DNA of 64,000 nucleotides from SZUA-254 sp031379665 (lineage in GTDB: Bacteria > Bacteroidota > Ignavibacteria > UBA10030 > SZUA-254), in NCBI GenBank assembly GCA_031379665.1, contig JANNFI010000004.1, positions 11,347 to 75,346 on the forward strand. The letters run 5' to 3'. Positions within the stretch are counted from its first letter, which is position 1. Every line of letters starts with the position of its first letter. Positions 35,051 through 43,552 of this stretch are shown in pieces. The notes beneath the pieces were generated by a model. That model ran no database searches. It had not been told where the DNA came from and saw only the letters and a program-made list of their open reading frames with translations. A program made the position numbers and the translations under genes.

Positions 35051-37314
35051 TGCGCCGGATGAGTGGAGGATGACGGGGATATCTCCTCGTCGAGGAGTGA
35101 TCCGAGGAAGGCTGAATCGCCGGTCGGGAGCCGGCAAGTGAAGTTCCGGCAGACATAGACGAGTGGGTTTCCCGACTGAAAATGGAGCGACCTGACGAAT
35201 GCCGGAAGGGTGAAGTCGCTGGCGATGTTCTCACCGCGAAGAATGACCACCTTGAACGGCAGATACCGTCCCCGGATTTCCGAGAGTAAGGCCATGGTCG
35301 TGCCGTCCCCGGGATCCCCGGACACCACGATCTCCATCGGGTCGGCCTCGGACCAGAAGGAGGCGGCCAGGAGGTAAGGCGCGCTGTCGGGCCTGCGCCC
35401 GATCCTCGATGAAACCGAACGGACGATCCCGTCCGCGTAGCCCCGCCACTTCGCGTCATCCGTCAGCCGCGCCAGCCGGTAGAGGTTCATCGCCGTTACC
35501 GAATTTCCCGATGGTTCCGCACCGTCATACTCCTCTCTCAGCCGGACGAGCAGCGTCGAATCACCCGGGGGCGTGTCGTAACAGCCGCCGTCTTCCGGGT
35601 CGCGGAAGAGTCGCATCTGCACGTCGGTGAGCGCGACCGCACGCTTGAGGACCGATTCGTCGAAATTCGATTCGTAGAGATCGATCAGCCCCTGAACCAC
35701 GAAGGCGTAATCCTGCAGCCCGCCTTCGAACCTCGCCTCACCCACGCGGTAACGGCGGAACAAGGTTCCGGTTGATCGATCGATCATCGCGTCGGCGATG
35801 AACGCCGCGGCGCTCGACGCCGCTTCGAGGTACGAGGGATCCCCGAACACCTGGTAGCCTTTCGCGAAGGCGGAGATCATCAGACCGTTCCATCCGGAGA
35901 TGATCTTATCGTCAAGATGGGGGCGCGGCCGGCGCGACCGGAGCTCCATCAGGATCGTTCGTGACTCCTCGAGCATTCGGGCGACCCGATCCGCAGGGAT
36001 CCCGAGGGCATTTGCGGTCTCCCCGATCGTTTGCGCGGCGTAGAGAATGTTCTGACCAGTGAAAACCTTCATCGGGTCGTGCAGTGCATTGCCCGAATCG
36101 GCCGCACCGTACCGGTGGGCGAACACCCGGCCCCGTTCCTCACCGAGGGCGTCAAGAATCTCACCCAGCGTCCAGACGTAGAATGCGCCTTCTTCTTTCT
36201 CGCTGCCGCCGCCGGGGATGAAACTCTCGGCGTCTTCGGCGGAATAGAAACCCCCGCTGTCGTCGCGCATCTCCGCCAGTACGTAGTCAAGCACGTCACG
36301 AGCCACGTCCCCAAAGAACGGCTCCGCGGTGAGCTGGAACGCTGCGATGTAGACCGAGGCGAGCTGGGCCTGATCGTAGAGCATCTTCTCGAAGTGGGGC
36401 ACGCGCCACTCGCCATCGACCGAATATCGGTGGAATCCGCCTCCGATGTGATCGTACATCCCCCCGGCGGCCATCGCCCGGAGGGTGTGCAGCGCCATCC
36501 CCCGGGCGGCCGGGGCCTCGCGTCTGCGGTGGTATGCCAGGAGGAATTCGATCAGCGCCGGCCGCGGGAATTTCGGACCGGGACCGAACCCGCCGTACAT
36601 CGTATCGTATGACGCGCTAATCGTCGAGAACGCCCCGGCGGCCATCGCTGGCGCCGGAGTGCTGTCTCCGGTTTGACCTTCCGCGGTTTTCAGGTACTCG
36701 ATCATTCGCGCGCCCGACTCCACGATCCGGGCCGGGTCTTTGGCCCAGTGATCGGCGATCTGTCGGAGCAGACCGGGAAACCCGGGACGACCGTGCGCAG
36801 GAACCGGCGGAATGTACGTCGCGCCATAGAACGGTTCGAGGTCGGGAGTCAGGAACACCGACATCGGCCAGCCCCCCGATCCGGTCATCGCCTGTACCGC
36901 AGACATATAGATGCGATCCACGTCGGGGCGCTCTTCCCGGTCCACCTTCACGCAGACCACGAGCTCGTTCATAAGCTTCGCGATGGCCGTATCCTCAAAG
37001 ACCTGGCGTTCCATCACGTGGCACCAGTAACAGGTGGAATACCCGACCGAGAGAAAAATGACCTTGTTCTCGCGCTTCGCCTTCGCGAACGCCTCGGGCC
37101 CCCAGGGGAACCAGTCCACAGGATTAAATGCGTGTTGAAGGAGGTAGGGGCTTTTTTCGTGGATGAGGCGGTTCGGGCTCTCGCCCGCTTTCAGTTTTTC
37201 GGCGACGACGGCGTCGATGGTGGCCGGTGGACGCTCGTTCGAGGGGTCGGACATGGTACACCCGCGGGTGATGAGGACGATGAAGGTGGCGATAGTGAGC
37301 AGAGCCGGACGCAC
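35047..37314 (-). CDS. Thioredoxin-domain protein of the YyaL/SSP411 (DUF255) family
   Basis: 755 residues. A short hydrophobic N-terminus with ITRGC may be a lipoprotein signal. A thioredoxin-like DUF255 domain (about 48-210) opens with NRLIHEKSPYLLQHAFNPVDW and contains VGYSTCYWCHVMERQVF, where CxxC is the family active site. The remainder is an (alpha/alpha)-barrel like those of glycosidases or epimerases, with GGFHRYSVDGEWRVPHFEKMLYDQAQL and SGWNGLMISAFAKG. The family (bacterial YyaL, mammalian SPATA20) is conserved but biochemically unclear. Family members are usually cytoplasmic, so the possible lipobox is unusual. It lies downstream of tRNA-Ala on the same strand. Confidence 0.88.
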   Translation of the reverse strand: MRPALLTIATFIVLITRGCTMSDPSNERPPATIDAVVAEKLKAGESPNRLIHEKSPYLLQHAFNPVDWFPWGPEAFAKAKRENKVIFLSVGYSTCYWCHVMERQVFEDTAIAKLMNELVVCVKVDREERPDVDRIYMSAVQAMTGSGGWPMSVFLTPDLEPFYGATYIPPVPAHGRPGFPGLLRQIADHWAKDPARIVESGARMIEYLKTAEGQTGDSTPAPAMAAGAFSTISASYDTMYGGFGPGPKFPRPALIEFLLAYHRRREAPAARGMALHTLRAMAAGGMYDHIGGGFHRYSVDGEWRVPHFEKMLYDQAQLASVYIAAFQLTAEPFFGDVARDVLDYVLAEMRDDSGGFYSAEDAESFIPGGGSEKEEGAFYVWTLGEILDALGEERGRVFAHRYGAADSGNALHDPMKVFTGQNILYAAQTIGETANALGIPADRVARMLEESRTILMELRSRRPRPHLDDKIISGWNGLMISAFAKGYQVFGDPSYLEAASSAAAFIADAMIDRSTGTLFRRYRVGEARFEGGLQDYAFVVQGLIDLYESNFDESVLKRAVALTDVQMRLFRDPEDGGCYDTPPGDSTLLVRLREEYDGAEPSGNSVTAMNLYRLARLTDDAKWRGYADGIVRSVSSRIGRRPDSAPYLLAASFWSEADPMEIVVSGDPGDGTTMALLSEIRGRYLPFKVVILRGENIASDFTLPAFVRSLHFQSGNPLVYVCRNFTCRLPTGDSAFLGSLLDEEISPSSSTHPAQ

Positions 37315-37382
37315 GTTCGTACCGGCCCGCCGGACCGCCGGTTCGGTTGACTGCCGGAGTGAGACGTCGCCGGCACGGAGTG

Positions 37383-37455
37383 TGGAGCTGATCGGGATCG
37401 AACCGACGGCCTCCTCGTTGCGAACGAGGCGCTCTCCCAGCTGAGCTACAGCCCC
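37383..37455 (-). tRNA. tRNA-Ala (anticodon CGC)
   Basis: The complement is a 73-nt cloverleaf: acceptor GGGGCTG pairs with CAGCTCC (one G-U pair), and the anticodon arm CCTCG-TTCGCAA-CGAGG carries CGC. T-arm GTTCGATCC. A CGC alanine tRNA fits the GC-rich codon use (GCG). No encoded CCA. Confidence 0.93.
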
Positions 37456-37524
37456 AAGGGTATGGTCATCCTCCCGCGGAGGGATGCGAACAGTTACGGG
37501 GGGAGGAGGACCGGAATCGAGAAA

Positions 37525-37555
37525 CCAAGTTACGAAAGTGCGGACAGGAATCCAA
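37525..37555 (-). promoter_or_regulatory. Promoter of tRNA-Ala (and possibly the YyaL gene)
   Basis: Minus strand TTG (complement of 37553-37555), 20-nt spacer, TAACTTGG (complement of 37525-37532). Divergent from the grpE promoter. Confidence 0.55.
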
Positions 37556-37612
37556 AAATGGCCGGATCATCGACTCGCCGCCGGCGCCGGTGGACGGGAG
37601 GAATCGGCCTCC

Positions 37613-37643
37613 TTGACAAAGGTGATGAAAATTCATAATATTT
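37613..37643 (+). promoter_or_regulatory. Probable promoter of grpE-dnaJ
   Basis: TTG (37613-37615), 20-nt spacer, TAATATTT (37636-37643). The -7 part fits loosely. No CIRCE inverted repeat was seen in the upstream region. Confidence 0.45.
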
Positions 37644-37690
37644 AATGATATGAACGATTTTTCGGACAAGCTGATGAGTGGCATTTGACG

Positions 37691-38314
37691 ATGGCCGACG
37701 AGGATAACGGACAAACGGAGCAGGAAAGCGATCCGGCGACGCCGGGCGGGGCTCCGTTCGAAGAGACGACGGGAACGCCTGAACTCACAGAACTTCGGAA
37801 AAAAGCCGATGAGCTGGAGCAGTCCGTCGCACAGCTCAAGGACCAACTCCTGCGGAAGGCGGCCGAGTTCGACAACTATAAAAAACGCACCGAGGCCGAG
37901 ACGGTTTCGGTCATCAGGTACGCCAACGAGGACCTGCTCCTGAAAATCCTTCCGGTGGTCGACGACCTCGAACGGTCGTTCAAGGCCCTCGTCGCCGGAA
38001 ATCCCGGGGCCGCCGACACCGCCCCTGCCGCGGCGCCGGAGGTCCAGAGGAGGGAGGCCTCCTTCATCAGCGGCGTGGAACTCATTTTTGGGAAACTCAG
38101 GAAAACGCTCGAGCAGGTCGGTCTGAAACCGTTCGAGTCGGCCGGCAATCCGTTCTATCCCGGGCTTCACGACGCGCTCCTCCAGGTCCCGCGGTACGAC
38201 ATGCCACAACATTCCGTGGTGGAAGAAATCGACAGGGGATACCAACTGAATGACAAGGTGGTCAGGCACGCGAGGGTGGTCGTCTCCGCGAAGAGTGATG
38301 CGGTGGATCAATAA
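37691..38314 (+). CDS. grpE: Nucleotide exchange factor GrpE
   Basis: 207 residues. An acidic, disordered N-terminus (about 1-35) is followed by the long coiled-coil helix (LRKKADELEQSVAQLKDQLLRKAAEFDNYKKRTEAE) and the C-terminal beta-domain with GLKPFESAGNPFYPGLHDAL and VVEEIDRGYQLNDKVVRHARVVVSA, the GrpE signature. It dimerises and releases ADP from DnaK. It is 8 bp before dnaJ; dnaK itself is not in the window. A Pro/Ala-rich insertion (about 100-118) lies in the helix-to-domain linker. The start is ATG 37691, six bases after an alternative TTG. Confidence 0.93.
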   Translation: MADEDNGQTEQESDPATPGGAPFEETTGTPELTELRKKADELEQSVAQLKDQLLRKAAEFDNYKKRTEAETVSVIRYANEDLLLKILPVVDDLERSFKALVAGNPGAADTAPAAAPEVQRREASFISGVELIFGKLRKTLEQVGLKPFESAGNPFYPGLHDALLQVPRYDMPQHSVVEEIDRGYQLNDKVVRHARVVVSAKSDAVDQ

Positions 38315-38322
38315 GGGAACCT

Positions 38323-39495
38323 ATGTCGAAACGTGATTATTACGAGATCCTTGAGATTGCCCGCGACGCGAATCCTGACGACCTGAAGAAGGCGTACAGG
38401 AAGGCGGCCCTCAAGTACCATCCCGACAGGAACCCGGACAACAAGGAAGCCGAGGAAAAGTTCAAGGAGGCAGCCGAAGCATACGAGGTCCTCGCGGACC
38501 CCGACAAGCGGCGGCGCTACGACCAGTACGGCCACTCCGGGATGCGCGCGGGCGCTGATTACCACGGGTACTCCGACATCAATGACATTTTCTCAAGCTT
38601 CGGCGACATCTTCGGGAGCGGCGGGGGGATCTTTGATGACGTGTTCGGCGGCGGACGGGGGGGGCGCCAGCGGCAACGCACCGGACAGGGAGCCGCGGGC
38701 TCGGACCTGAAGATCCGGCTCAAACTCACGCTCGAAGAGATTGCCTCCGGCGTCGAGAAGAAGATCAAAATCAAGCGGTGGAAACCGTGCGACGTCTGCA
38801 CGGGGAGCGGCGCGAAACAGGGGACGTCAAAAACGGTCTGCGCCGCGTGCAACGGCAGCGGGGAGGTGCGGCACGTCTCCCGGTCGGTCTTCGGCCAGTT
38901 CGTCAGCATCGCGACCTGCGCCGCGTGCAACGGGGAAGGGAAAATCGTAAAAGACCATTGCCTGGCGTGCGCCGGCGAAGGCCGCGTCCAGGGGGAGAGC
39001 ACGATCAAGGTTGCCGTCCCGGCCGGCGTCGCGGAGGGCAACTACATCCCCTTGCGCGGGCAAGGCAACGTTGGACCGAGGGGAGGGCCTGCGGGCGACC
39101 TCCTGGTGATCATCGAGGAAGAACCACACCCGGTGTTCACCCGTCACGCGGAGGACGTGATGCTCGACCTTCTGGTGGCGTTCTCGGATGCAGCGCTCGG
39201 CGGTGAGATCGAAATCCCGACGCTCACCGGCAAGGCGAGGCTAAAAATTGATCCCGGGACCCAATCGGGGCGCATCCTCCGGATGCGGGAGAAAGGCATA
39301 CCGTCGCTGAACGGGAGGAGCGCGGGGGACCAGCTCGTGCGGGTCAACGTCTGGGTGCCGACAAAGCTCACCCGCGAGGAAAAATCGAGGATCCAGGAAC
39401 TCGCGAAAGGAGAGAATTTTTCCCCGAAGCCGGGCGATAAGTCGGCGCATTCGGAGAAAAGTTTTTTCTCCGCGATTAAGAATCTTTTTTCATAG
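38323..39495 (+). CDS. dnaJ: Chaperone DnaJ (type I Hsp40)
   Basis: 390 residues with all type I domains. The J domain (about 1-70) has HPD in LKYHPDRNPDN. A Gly/Phe-rich linker contains IFGSGGGIFDDVFGGG. The zinc-finger domain has four CxxCxGxG-like motifs (CDVCTGSG, CAACNGSG, CAACNGEG, CLACAGEG). The C-terminal substrate-binding domains follow, with DLLVIIEEEPHPVFTR. It stimulates DnaK ATPase and delivers clients. Pairing with grpE eight bases upstream is typical. The ending SFFSAIKNLFS is the usual short amphipathic tail. Confidence 0.95.
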   Translation: MSKRDYYEILEIARDANPDDLKKAYRKAALKYHPDRNPDNKEAEEKFKEAAEAYEVLADPDKRRRYDQYGHSGMRAGADYHGYSDINDIFSSFGDIFGSGGGIFDDVFGGGRGGRQRQRTGQGAAGSDLKIRLKLTLEEIASGVEKKIKIKRWKPCDVCTGSGAKQGTSKTVCAACNGSGEVRHVSRSVFGQFVSIATCAACNGEGKIVKDHCLACAGEGRVQGESTIKVAVPAGVAEGNYIPLRGQGNVGPRGGPAGDLLVIIEEEPHPVFTRHAEDVMLDLLVAFSDAALGGEIEIPTLTGKARLKIDPGTQSGRILRMREKGIPSLNGRSAGDQLVRVNVWVPTKLTREEKSRIQELAKGENFSPKPGDKSAHSEKSFFSAIKNLFS

Positions 39496-39548
39496 CGGTC
39501 TGGGGATCATCCCCGCGGGGTCCGGACCCACCACGCGACCGGTCACGA

Positions 39549-40031
39549 ATGAAGGCGCGGCTGAAGAATTTCATTGAGAGACTGAATTTTACCCCCACTG
39601 AGCGGATCGTCGTCCTGACGCTCGTCGGTGCGCTCATCCTCGGCCTCGGCATCCGGCTCTTCCGCGGGGTTGGTGAGGAGGCGCCCCGATTCGATTACGC
39701 GACGAGTGACGCGGATTTTTCGGCGCGGAGCGCCAACCGGACGGTTCCCACAACCGGGATCCGCCCGGCAGACTCCATCAATCCGACAGGCGTCGCGCGA
39801 TCGCCGGCGGTGTCCGGTGTTCCTGCGAAACCGCTCCGGGTCGATCTCAACCACGCGTCGAAGCGCGAACTGATGGCCCTGCCGGGCGTCGGCGAGGTCA
39901 TCGCGGAACGGATCCTCCTCTACCGCGAGGAGCACGGCGCCTTCGCGGCGGTCGCGGACCTCCTGAAGGTCAAGGGCATCGGGAAGAAAAAACTGGAGCA
40001 TATCACCCCTCACTGTTTCGTGGAGAATTGA
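39549..40031 (+). CDS. Membrane-anchored helix-hairpin-helix protein (ComEA-like)
   Basis: 160 residues: a basic amphipathic N-terminus, one transmembrane helix (about 20-38), a linker rich in Ala, Ser, Thr and Pro (about 45-95), and a ComEA-type double helix-hairpin-helix (about 98-160) with VDLNHASKRELMALPGVGEVIAERILLYREEHGAF and LLKVKGIGKKKLEHI. ComEA binds DNA at the outer face of the membrane during uptake, and similar proteins also act in other envelope contexts. A PilM-like gene follows 2 bp after it, so a type IV pilus or competence connection is plausible. Other competence genes are not in the window. Confidence 0.8.
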   Translation: MKARLKNFIERLNFTPTERIVVLTLVGALILGLGIRLFRGVGEEAPRFDYATSDADFSARSANRTVPTTGIRPADSINPTGVARSPAVSGVPAKPLRVDLNHASKRELMALPGVGEVIAERILLYREEHGAFAAVADLLKVKGIGKKKLEHITPHCFVEN

Positions 40032-40033
40032 CG

Positions 40034-40903
40034 ATGTTCGGCAGGTATGTGGCGGGAATGAGCTACTCGGGTGATGTCCTCCGGACTGCCGTCCTCCAGC
40101 TCAAAAAGGGGGGGCCCGTGCTTTGCCATCTCTCCGAAGAGAAGGTGGGCGACCGCGAGGGCGCATGGTTCCTTCGGGACGTCTTCCAACCCCGGATCAG
40201 TCTGCTGCGCAAGGTGTCCGCGGTCTCCGTGGGCATCGACAACGCCTCGGTGTTCTACCATTCCTTTCCCGCGGAGCAGTCCCTCACGCGGGCAGAGCGC
40301 GACGAGCTGATCGACTGGGAACTCTCCCATTACATCGCAGGGTACGTCGGTTCCGATTTCATCAAGGACGTCCACGTGCTGATCCCGGAGGCGGGCGGAA
40401 AGGCCACCGGGCTCCTCGTGGTGGCGGCGAACCGCTCCTTCGTCCAGAACATCCAGGCGCTCGTCCACGAGAAAAAACTCGAGCTCCAGGTCATCGAGAC
40501 CAATTTCTTCGGCGCGACGTATGCCCTCGGGATGAATTACCCCGAGACGCAGATGAAGCGGGTCGTGATCGCCGTCCTCGAGGATGATCGCGTGGATGCG
40601 GGGATCCTGAACAAGGGGAAACTCGAACGGCATTTTTGCACGCATCCGGAGAACCAGGATTCGCTCATCGCGTTCATCCGGGGTGGCGCGGTCGCCGGGA
40701 AAGCGGACGAAGTCTACATCGGCGGGGCGGGGGCCACGCACGCGTTCGTGATGGCGGCCCGCACCAAGCTGGGGATGCCGGTGGAAATGCTCAACCCCGT
40801 GAGGAAACTCCGGGTCAAGAAACGGTACGCCGCAAAAAACGAGTTCGCGGGCCTCGAATACCGGTTCGCCTCGGTGATCGGCTGCGCCCTTCGCCGGCAA
40901 TGA
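40034..40903 (+). CDS. PilM-like actin-fold protein (putative)
   Basis: 289 residues. The N-terminus GRYVAGMSYSGDVLRTAVLQLKKGG and the alternating strand/helix pattern resemble the PilM/FtsA-like ATPase fold that organises type IV pilus assembly on the cytoplasmic side. RDELIDWELSHYIAG, TGLLVVAANRSFVQNIQALVHEKKLELQVIE and EVYIGGAGATHAF match PilM-like segments by eye. It is shorter than typical PilM (about 350) and is not followed by pilN, pilO or pilQ but by rsmD, which it overlaps. It is therefore a stand-alone relative whose function may differ. ATG 40034 was used; a TTG two codons upstream is also in frame. Confidence 0.5.
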   Translation: MFGRYVAGMSYSGDVLRTAVLQLKKGGPVLCHLSEEKVGDREGAWFLRDVFQPRISLLRKVSAVSVGIDNASVFYHSFPAEQSLTRAERDELIDWELSHYIAGYVGSDFIKDVHVLIPEAGGKATGLLVVAANRSFVQNIQALVHEKKLELQVIETNFFGATYALGMNYPETQMKRVVIAVLEDDRVDAGILNKGKLERHFCTHPENQDSLIAFIRGGAVAGKADEVYIGGAGATHAFVMAARTKLGMPVEMLNPVRKLRVKKRYAAKNEFAGLEYRFASVIGCALRRQ

Positions 40904-41478
40904 GGATCATTGCGGGGAAGTACCGTGGCCGGATCCTGCCCGGTCCGGTCGGTAAAGGGGTCAGGCCGGCCACCGACAAGGTACGCGGAGCCATCTTCAA
41001 CATCCTCCAGAATCGCCTCGACCTGAACGCCATCGACGTCCTCGACCTCTTCGCGGGAACGGGGAGCCTCGGCTTCGAGGCCATCAGCAGGGGGGCGGCC
41101 AACGTCACCTTTGTCGATGATGACCGCGCGACGGTGAATGTCATCCGGCAGAACGCCACGGTCCTCGGTTGCGAGGACGCCTGCGAGATTTTCCAGGCCG
41201 ACGCCCTCGGGTTTGTTTCACGGAGGAACGGTATATTCAATCTGATCTTCGCCGACCCGCCCTATGAATTCGGTCGGATCGCCGACCTCCCCGGGTTGAT
41301 CATCGCCGCAGGTCATCTGGCGCCGGGGGGTTACCTGATCGTCGAGCACCGCAAGGGAACGGCCTTCGCCGTGGAACCGATCACGGCTCAATGTTTCTCC
41401 CGGGTATTCGGAAGCACGGAGGTTTCGTTTTTCCATCAACCAGTAGATCAGCAACCAACAGAGAAAAGCGTCAGATGA
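40900..41478 (+). CDS. rsmD: 16S rRNA (guanine966-N2)-methyltransferase
   Basis: 192 residues. The start MRIIAGKYRGRILPGPVGKGVRPATDKVRGAIFNIL is the hallmark RsmD opening. SAM binding is at LDLFAGTGSLGFEAISRGA (about 49-67). The catalytic motif is FADPPYEFG (about 118). It methylates a helix 31 guanine during small-subunit assembly. The ATG overlaps the PilM-like stop, and its own stop overlaps coaD (ATGA). rsmD-coaD adjacency is common in bacteria. The C-terminal 30 residues are divergent but in family length. Confidence 0.93.
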   Translation: MRIIAGKYRGRILPGPVGKGVRPATDKVRGAIFNILQNRLDLNAIDVLDLFAGTGSLGFEAISRGAANVTFVDDDRATVNVIRQNATVLGCEDACEIFQADALGFVSRRNGIFNLIFADPPYEFGRIADLPGLIIAAGHLAPGGYLIVEHRKGTAFAVEPITAQCFSRVFGSTEVSFFHQPVDQQPTEKSVR

Positions 41479-41972
41479 GAACAGCCCTCTACCCGGGCAC
41501 ATTCGACCCGGTGACCCTCGGCCACCTCGATGTGATTGAACGCGCGGCGGAGATCTTCGACCGCGTGATCGTCCTGGTGGCGAACAACGCCCAGAAACAG
41601 CCCCTCTTCACCGGCGAGGAGCGGGTCGCGATGGTGCGGCAGTCCGTCCGCGGGCTGAAAAACGTTCGCGTAGACATGTTCGACGGGCTCCTCGTCAGGT
41701 ACGCGAGGAAAGCAAAGGCGACATCGATCGTTCGCGGGCTGCGCGCCGTGTCCGATTTCGAGTACGAGTTCCAGATGGCGCTCACGAACAGGAAGCTTGC
41801 CCACGAAATCACCACCGTCTTCCTGATGCCCCACGAGCGCTACACCTACCTGAACTCCAGCATCGTCCGGGAGATCGCGCGGCTCGGCGGAAATATCCGC
41901 CAGTTCGTTCCCCCGCACGTCCGCCGGATGCTCACGGCGAAAAACCTCGCTGCGCTCAGAAAGCGCCGATGA
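41475..41972 (+). CDS. coaD: Pantetheine-phosphate adenylyltransferase
   Basis: 165 residues. It transfers AMP to 4-phosphopantetheine, the penultimate step of coenzyme A synthesis. The nucleotidyltransferase signature YPGTFDPVTLGHLDVIERA (TxGH form) is at the N-terminus. IVRGLRAVSDFEYEFQMALTNRKL is the substrate-binding helix, and YTYLNSSIVREIARLGGNI contains the ISSS-like motif with ATP contacts. Length is normal. Tightly coupled to rsmD upstream and to the aminotransferase downstream. Confidence 0.95.
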   Translation: MRTALYPGTFDPVTLGHLDVIERAAEIFDRVIVLVANNAQKQPLFTGEERVAMVRQSVRGLKNVRVDMFDGLLVRYARKAKATSIVRGLRAVSDFEYEFQMALTNRKLAHEITTVFLMPHERYTYLNSSIVREIARLGGNIRQFVPPHVRRMLTAKNLAALRKRR

Positions 41973-43165
41973 TCCTCTCGAGGAAAATCGCTGCGGTCGA
42001 AGAGTCGCAGACCCTCGCCCTCACACGGATGGCGAACGAGATGAAGGCCCGGGGGATCAACGTCGTCAGTATGACCGCCGGCGAACCGGATTTTCCCACC
42101 CCCGACCACGTCAAGGAGGCGGCGATCGCAGCCATCCGCGACAACTTCACCCATTACACCGCAAACGCCGGGATCCCGGAGCTGCTGGGGGCGATCCGTG
42201 AAAAATTCGAGAACGACAACGGCCTGCGATTCAACGTTTCGCAGCTCCTGGTTTCGAGTGGGGCGAAGCATTCCATCTTCAACGCGCTGCTGGCCATCTG
42301 CAATCCCGGCGACGAGGTGATCGTTCCGGCGCCGTACTGGGTGAGTTACCCGGAGATGGTGAAGATCGCTGACGCCACGCCGGTCGTTGTGCAGACCACC
42401 CGCGAGACCGGCTACAAGCTCACGCCCGCCGCTCTCCGCGCGGCGATCACGGCGCGCTCCAAGGTCCTGATCGTGAACTCCCCTTCGAATCCCACCGGCG
42501 CAGTCTACTCACGCCGGGAGCTCGAGGGCCTCGCCGAGGTTGTCGCATCGTCGGGAATCTACGTCATTTCCGATGAGATCTATGAAAAAATCGTCTACGA
42601 CGGCGCTCGGCACGAGAGCATCGGCGCGATCGACGCCGTCCGCGACCTGGTCGTTACCGTGAACGGGGTGTCGAAGGCGTACGCGATGACCGGATGGCGA
42701 ATCGGGTACATGGGAGGGCCGAAGGACGTCATCCAGGCGGCGGCGAAGGTCCAGAGCCAGGCCACCTCGAACGCCAACTCGATCGCCCAGCGGGCCGCCC
42801 TCGCGGCGCTCACCGGTCCCGGCGACGACGTGAAGAAGATGCTCGGCGAATTCAAGCGCCGGCGGGATTATTTCACGAAGCGCCTCCGCGAGCTTCCGGG
42901 CGTGCGGATCGAACCCCCGGACGGGGCGTTCTACCTTTTCCCCGACGTCAGCGCTTACGTGGGAGCGAGGTACAAGGACGGTTCCGTCAGCTCCGATATG
43001 GACCTCGCGGCCTGCCTGATGGAAGAGGCGAAAGTTGCCGTCGTGCCCGGTTCGGCGTTCGGCGGGGTGAACCACCTCAGGCTCTCATATGCCTGTTCGA
43101 TGAGCGACATCACCGAGGCCGCCGACCGGATGGAGTCGACGCTGAAGAAATTATTGAACGGCTGA
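41969..43165 (+). CDS. aspC: Class I PLP-dependent aspartate aminotransferase
   Basis: 398 residues, fold-type I, AspB-like subfamily. Seen are VSMTAGEPDFPTPDHV near the N-terminus, HYTANAGIPELLGAI, VLIVNSPSNPTGAVYS (Asn of the substrate site), the YVISDEIYEKIVYDG Asp/Tyr pair, and the PLP Lys in VNGVSKAYAMTGWRIGYM (about residue 235). RLSYACSM near the end holds the substrate-carboxylate Arg. It interconverts aspartate and oxaloacetate, or prephenate/arogenate in related enzymes. Aspartate feeds the lysA/asd pathway encoded at 5-8 kb. ATGA overlap with coaD. Confidence 0.88.
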   Translation: MILSRKIAAVEESQTLALTRMANEMKARGINVVSMTAGEPDFPTPDHVKEAAIAAIRDNFTHYTANAGIPELLGAIREKFENDNGLRFNVSQLLVSSGAKHSIFNALLAICNPGDEVIVPAPYWVSYPEMVKIADATPVVVQTTRETGYKLTPAALRAAITARSKVLIVNSPSNPTGAVYSRRELEGLAEVVASSGIYVISDEIYEKIVYDGARHESIGAIDAVRDLVVTVNGVSKAYAMTGWRIGYMGGPKDVIQAAAKVQSQATSNANSIAQRAALAALTGPGDDVKKMLGEFKRRRDYFTKRLRELPGVRIEPPDGAFYLFPDVSAYVGARYKDGSVSSDMDLAACLMEEAKVAVVPGSAFGGVNHLRLSYACSMSDITEAADRMESTLKKLLNG

Positions 43166-43183
43166 ACGAGAGGAGACGAAGGG

Positions 43184-43531
43184 ATGCCCACCTATCAATA
43201 CAAGTGCAAGGCCTGCGACCACGGGTTCGAGGAGTTCCAGAGCATGGCGGATGATTCCCTCACCCGGTGCCCTTCCTGCGGGAAGAAGAAACTCGTCCGC
43301 GTCATCTCGGGCTCGGGCCTTGTCTTCAAGGGGAGCGGATTCTACCTGACGGATTACAAGAAACCGGGGAGTTCCGCGGCAAATCCGTCGAAGGATGAGA
43401 AGCCGGCTGGTGAGGGACCGGCAGACCCCGCTGCGGCAGCGGAACCGAAGAAGGATAAAGAGAAAGGGAAAGGGAAGGAGAAAGAGAAAGCAAAGCCGTC
43501 GACGAAACCCCCGTCGGAGCCGAAGGCCTGA
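43184..43531 (+). CDS. FmdB-type zinc-ribbon protein with charged low-complexity tail
   Basis: 115 residues. The N-terminal zinc ribbon MPTYQYKCKACDHGFEEFQ and RCPSCGKKKLVRVISGSG (CxxC pairs at about 8/11 and 29/32) is the FmdB/CxxC_CXXC_SSSS family, followed by GSGFYLTDYKK. The C-terminal 55 residues are Lys/Glu/Pro/Gly-rich repeats (EKGKGKEKEKAKPS) and probably disordered. FmdB was first noted as a regulator of formamide use, but most homologs have no proven function. It starts 18 bp after the aminotransferase gene with an AGGAG-like site. Confidence 0.85.
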   Translation: MPTYQYKCKACDHGFEEFQSMADDSLTRCPSCGKKKLVRVISGSGLVFKGSGFYLTDYKKPGSSAANPSKDEKPAGEGPADPAAAAEPKKDKEKGKGKEKEKAKPSTKPPSEPKA

Positions 43532-43552
43532 ATCACGGCGTTCGGACGTGAT
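43532..43552. terminator. Hairpin in the convergent gap after the zinc-ribbon gene
   Basis: ATCACG and CGTGAT flank a 9-nt loop and fill the 20-bp gap between convergent stop codons. There is no T-run, so a bidirectional terminator is only possible. Confidence 0.35.

Noticed and set aside
37556..37690. CIRCE-type HrcA operator before grpE
   Set aside because: No TTAGCACTC-N9-GAGTGCTAA-like inverted repeat is present; only a promoter-like site was found.
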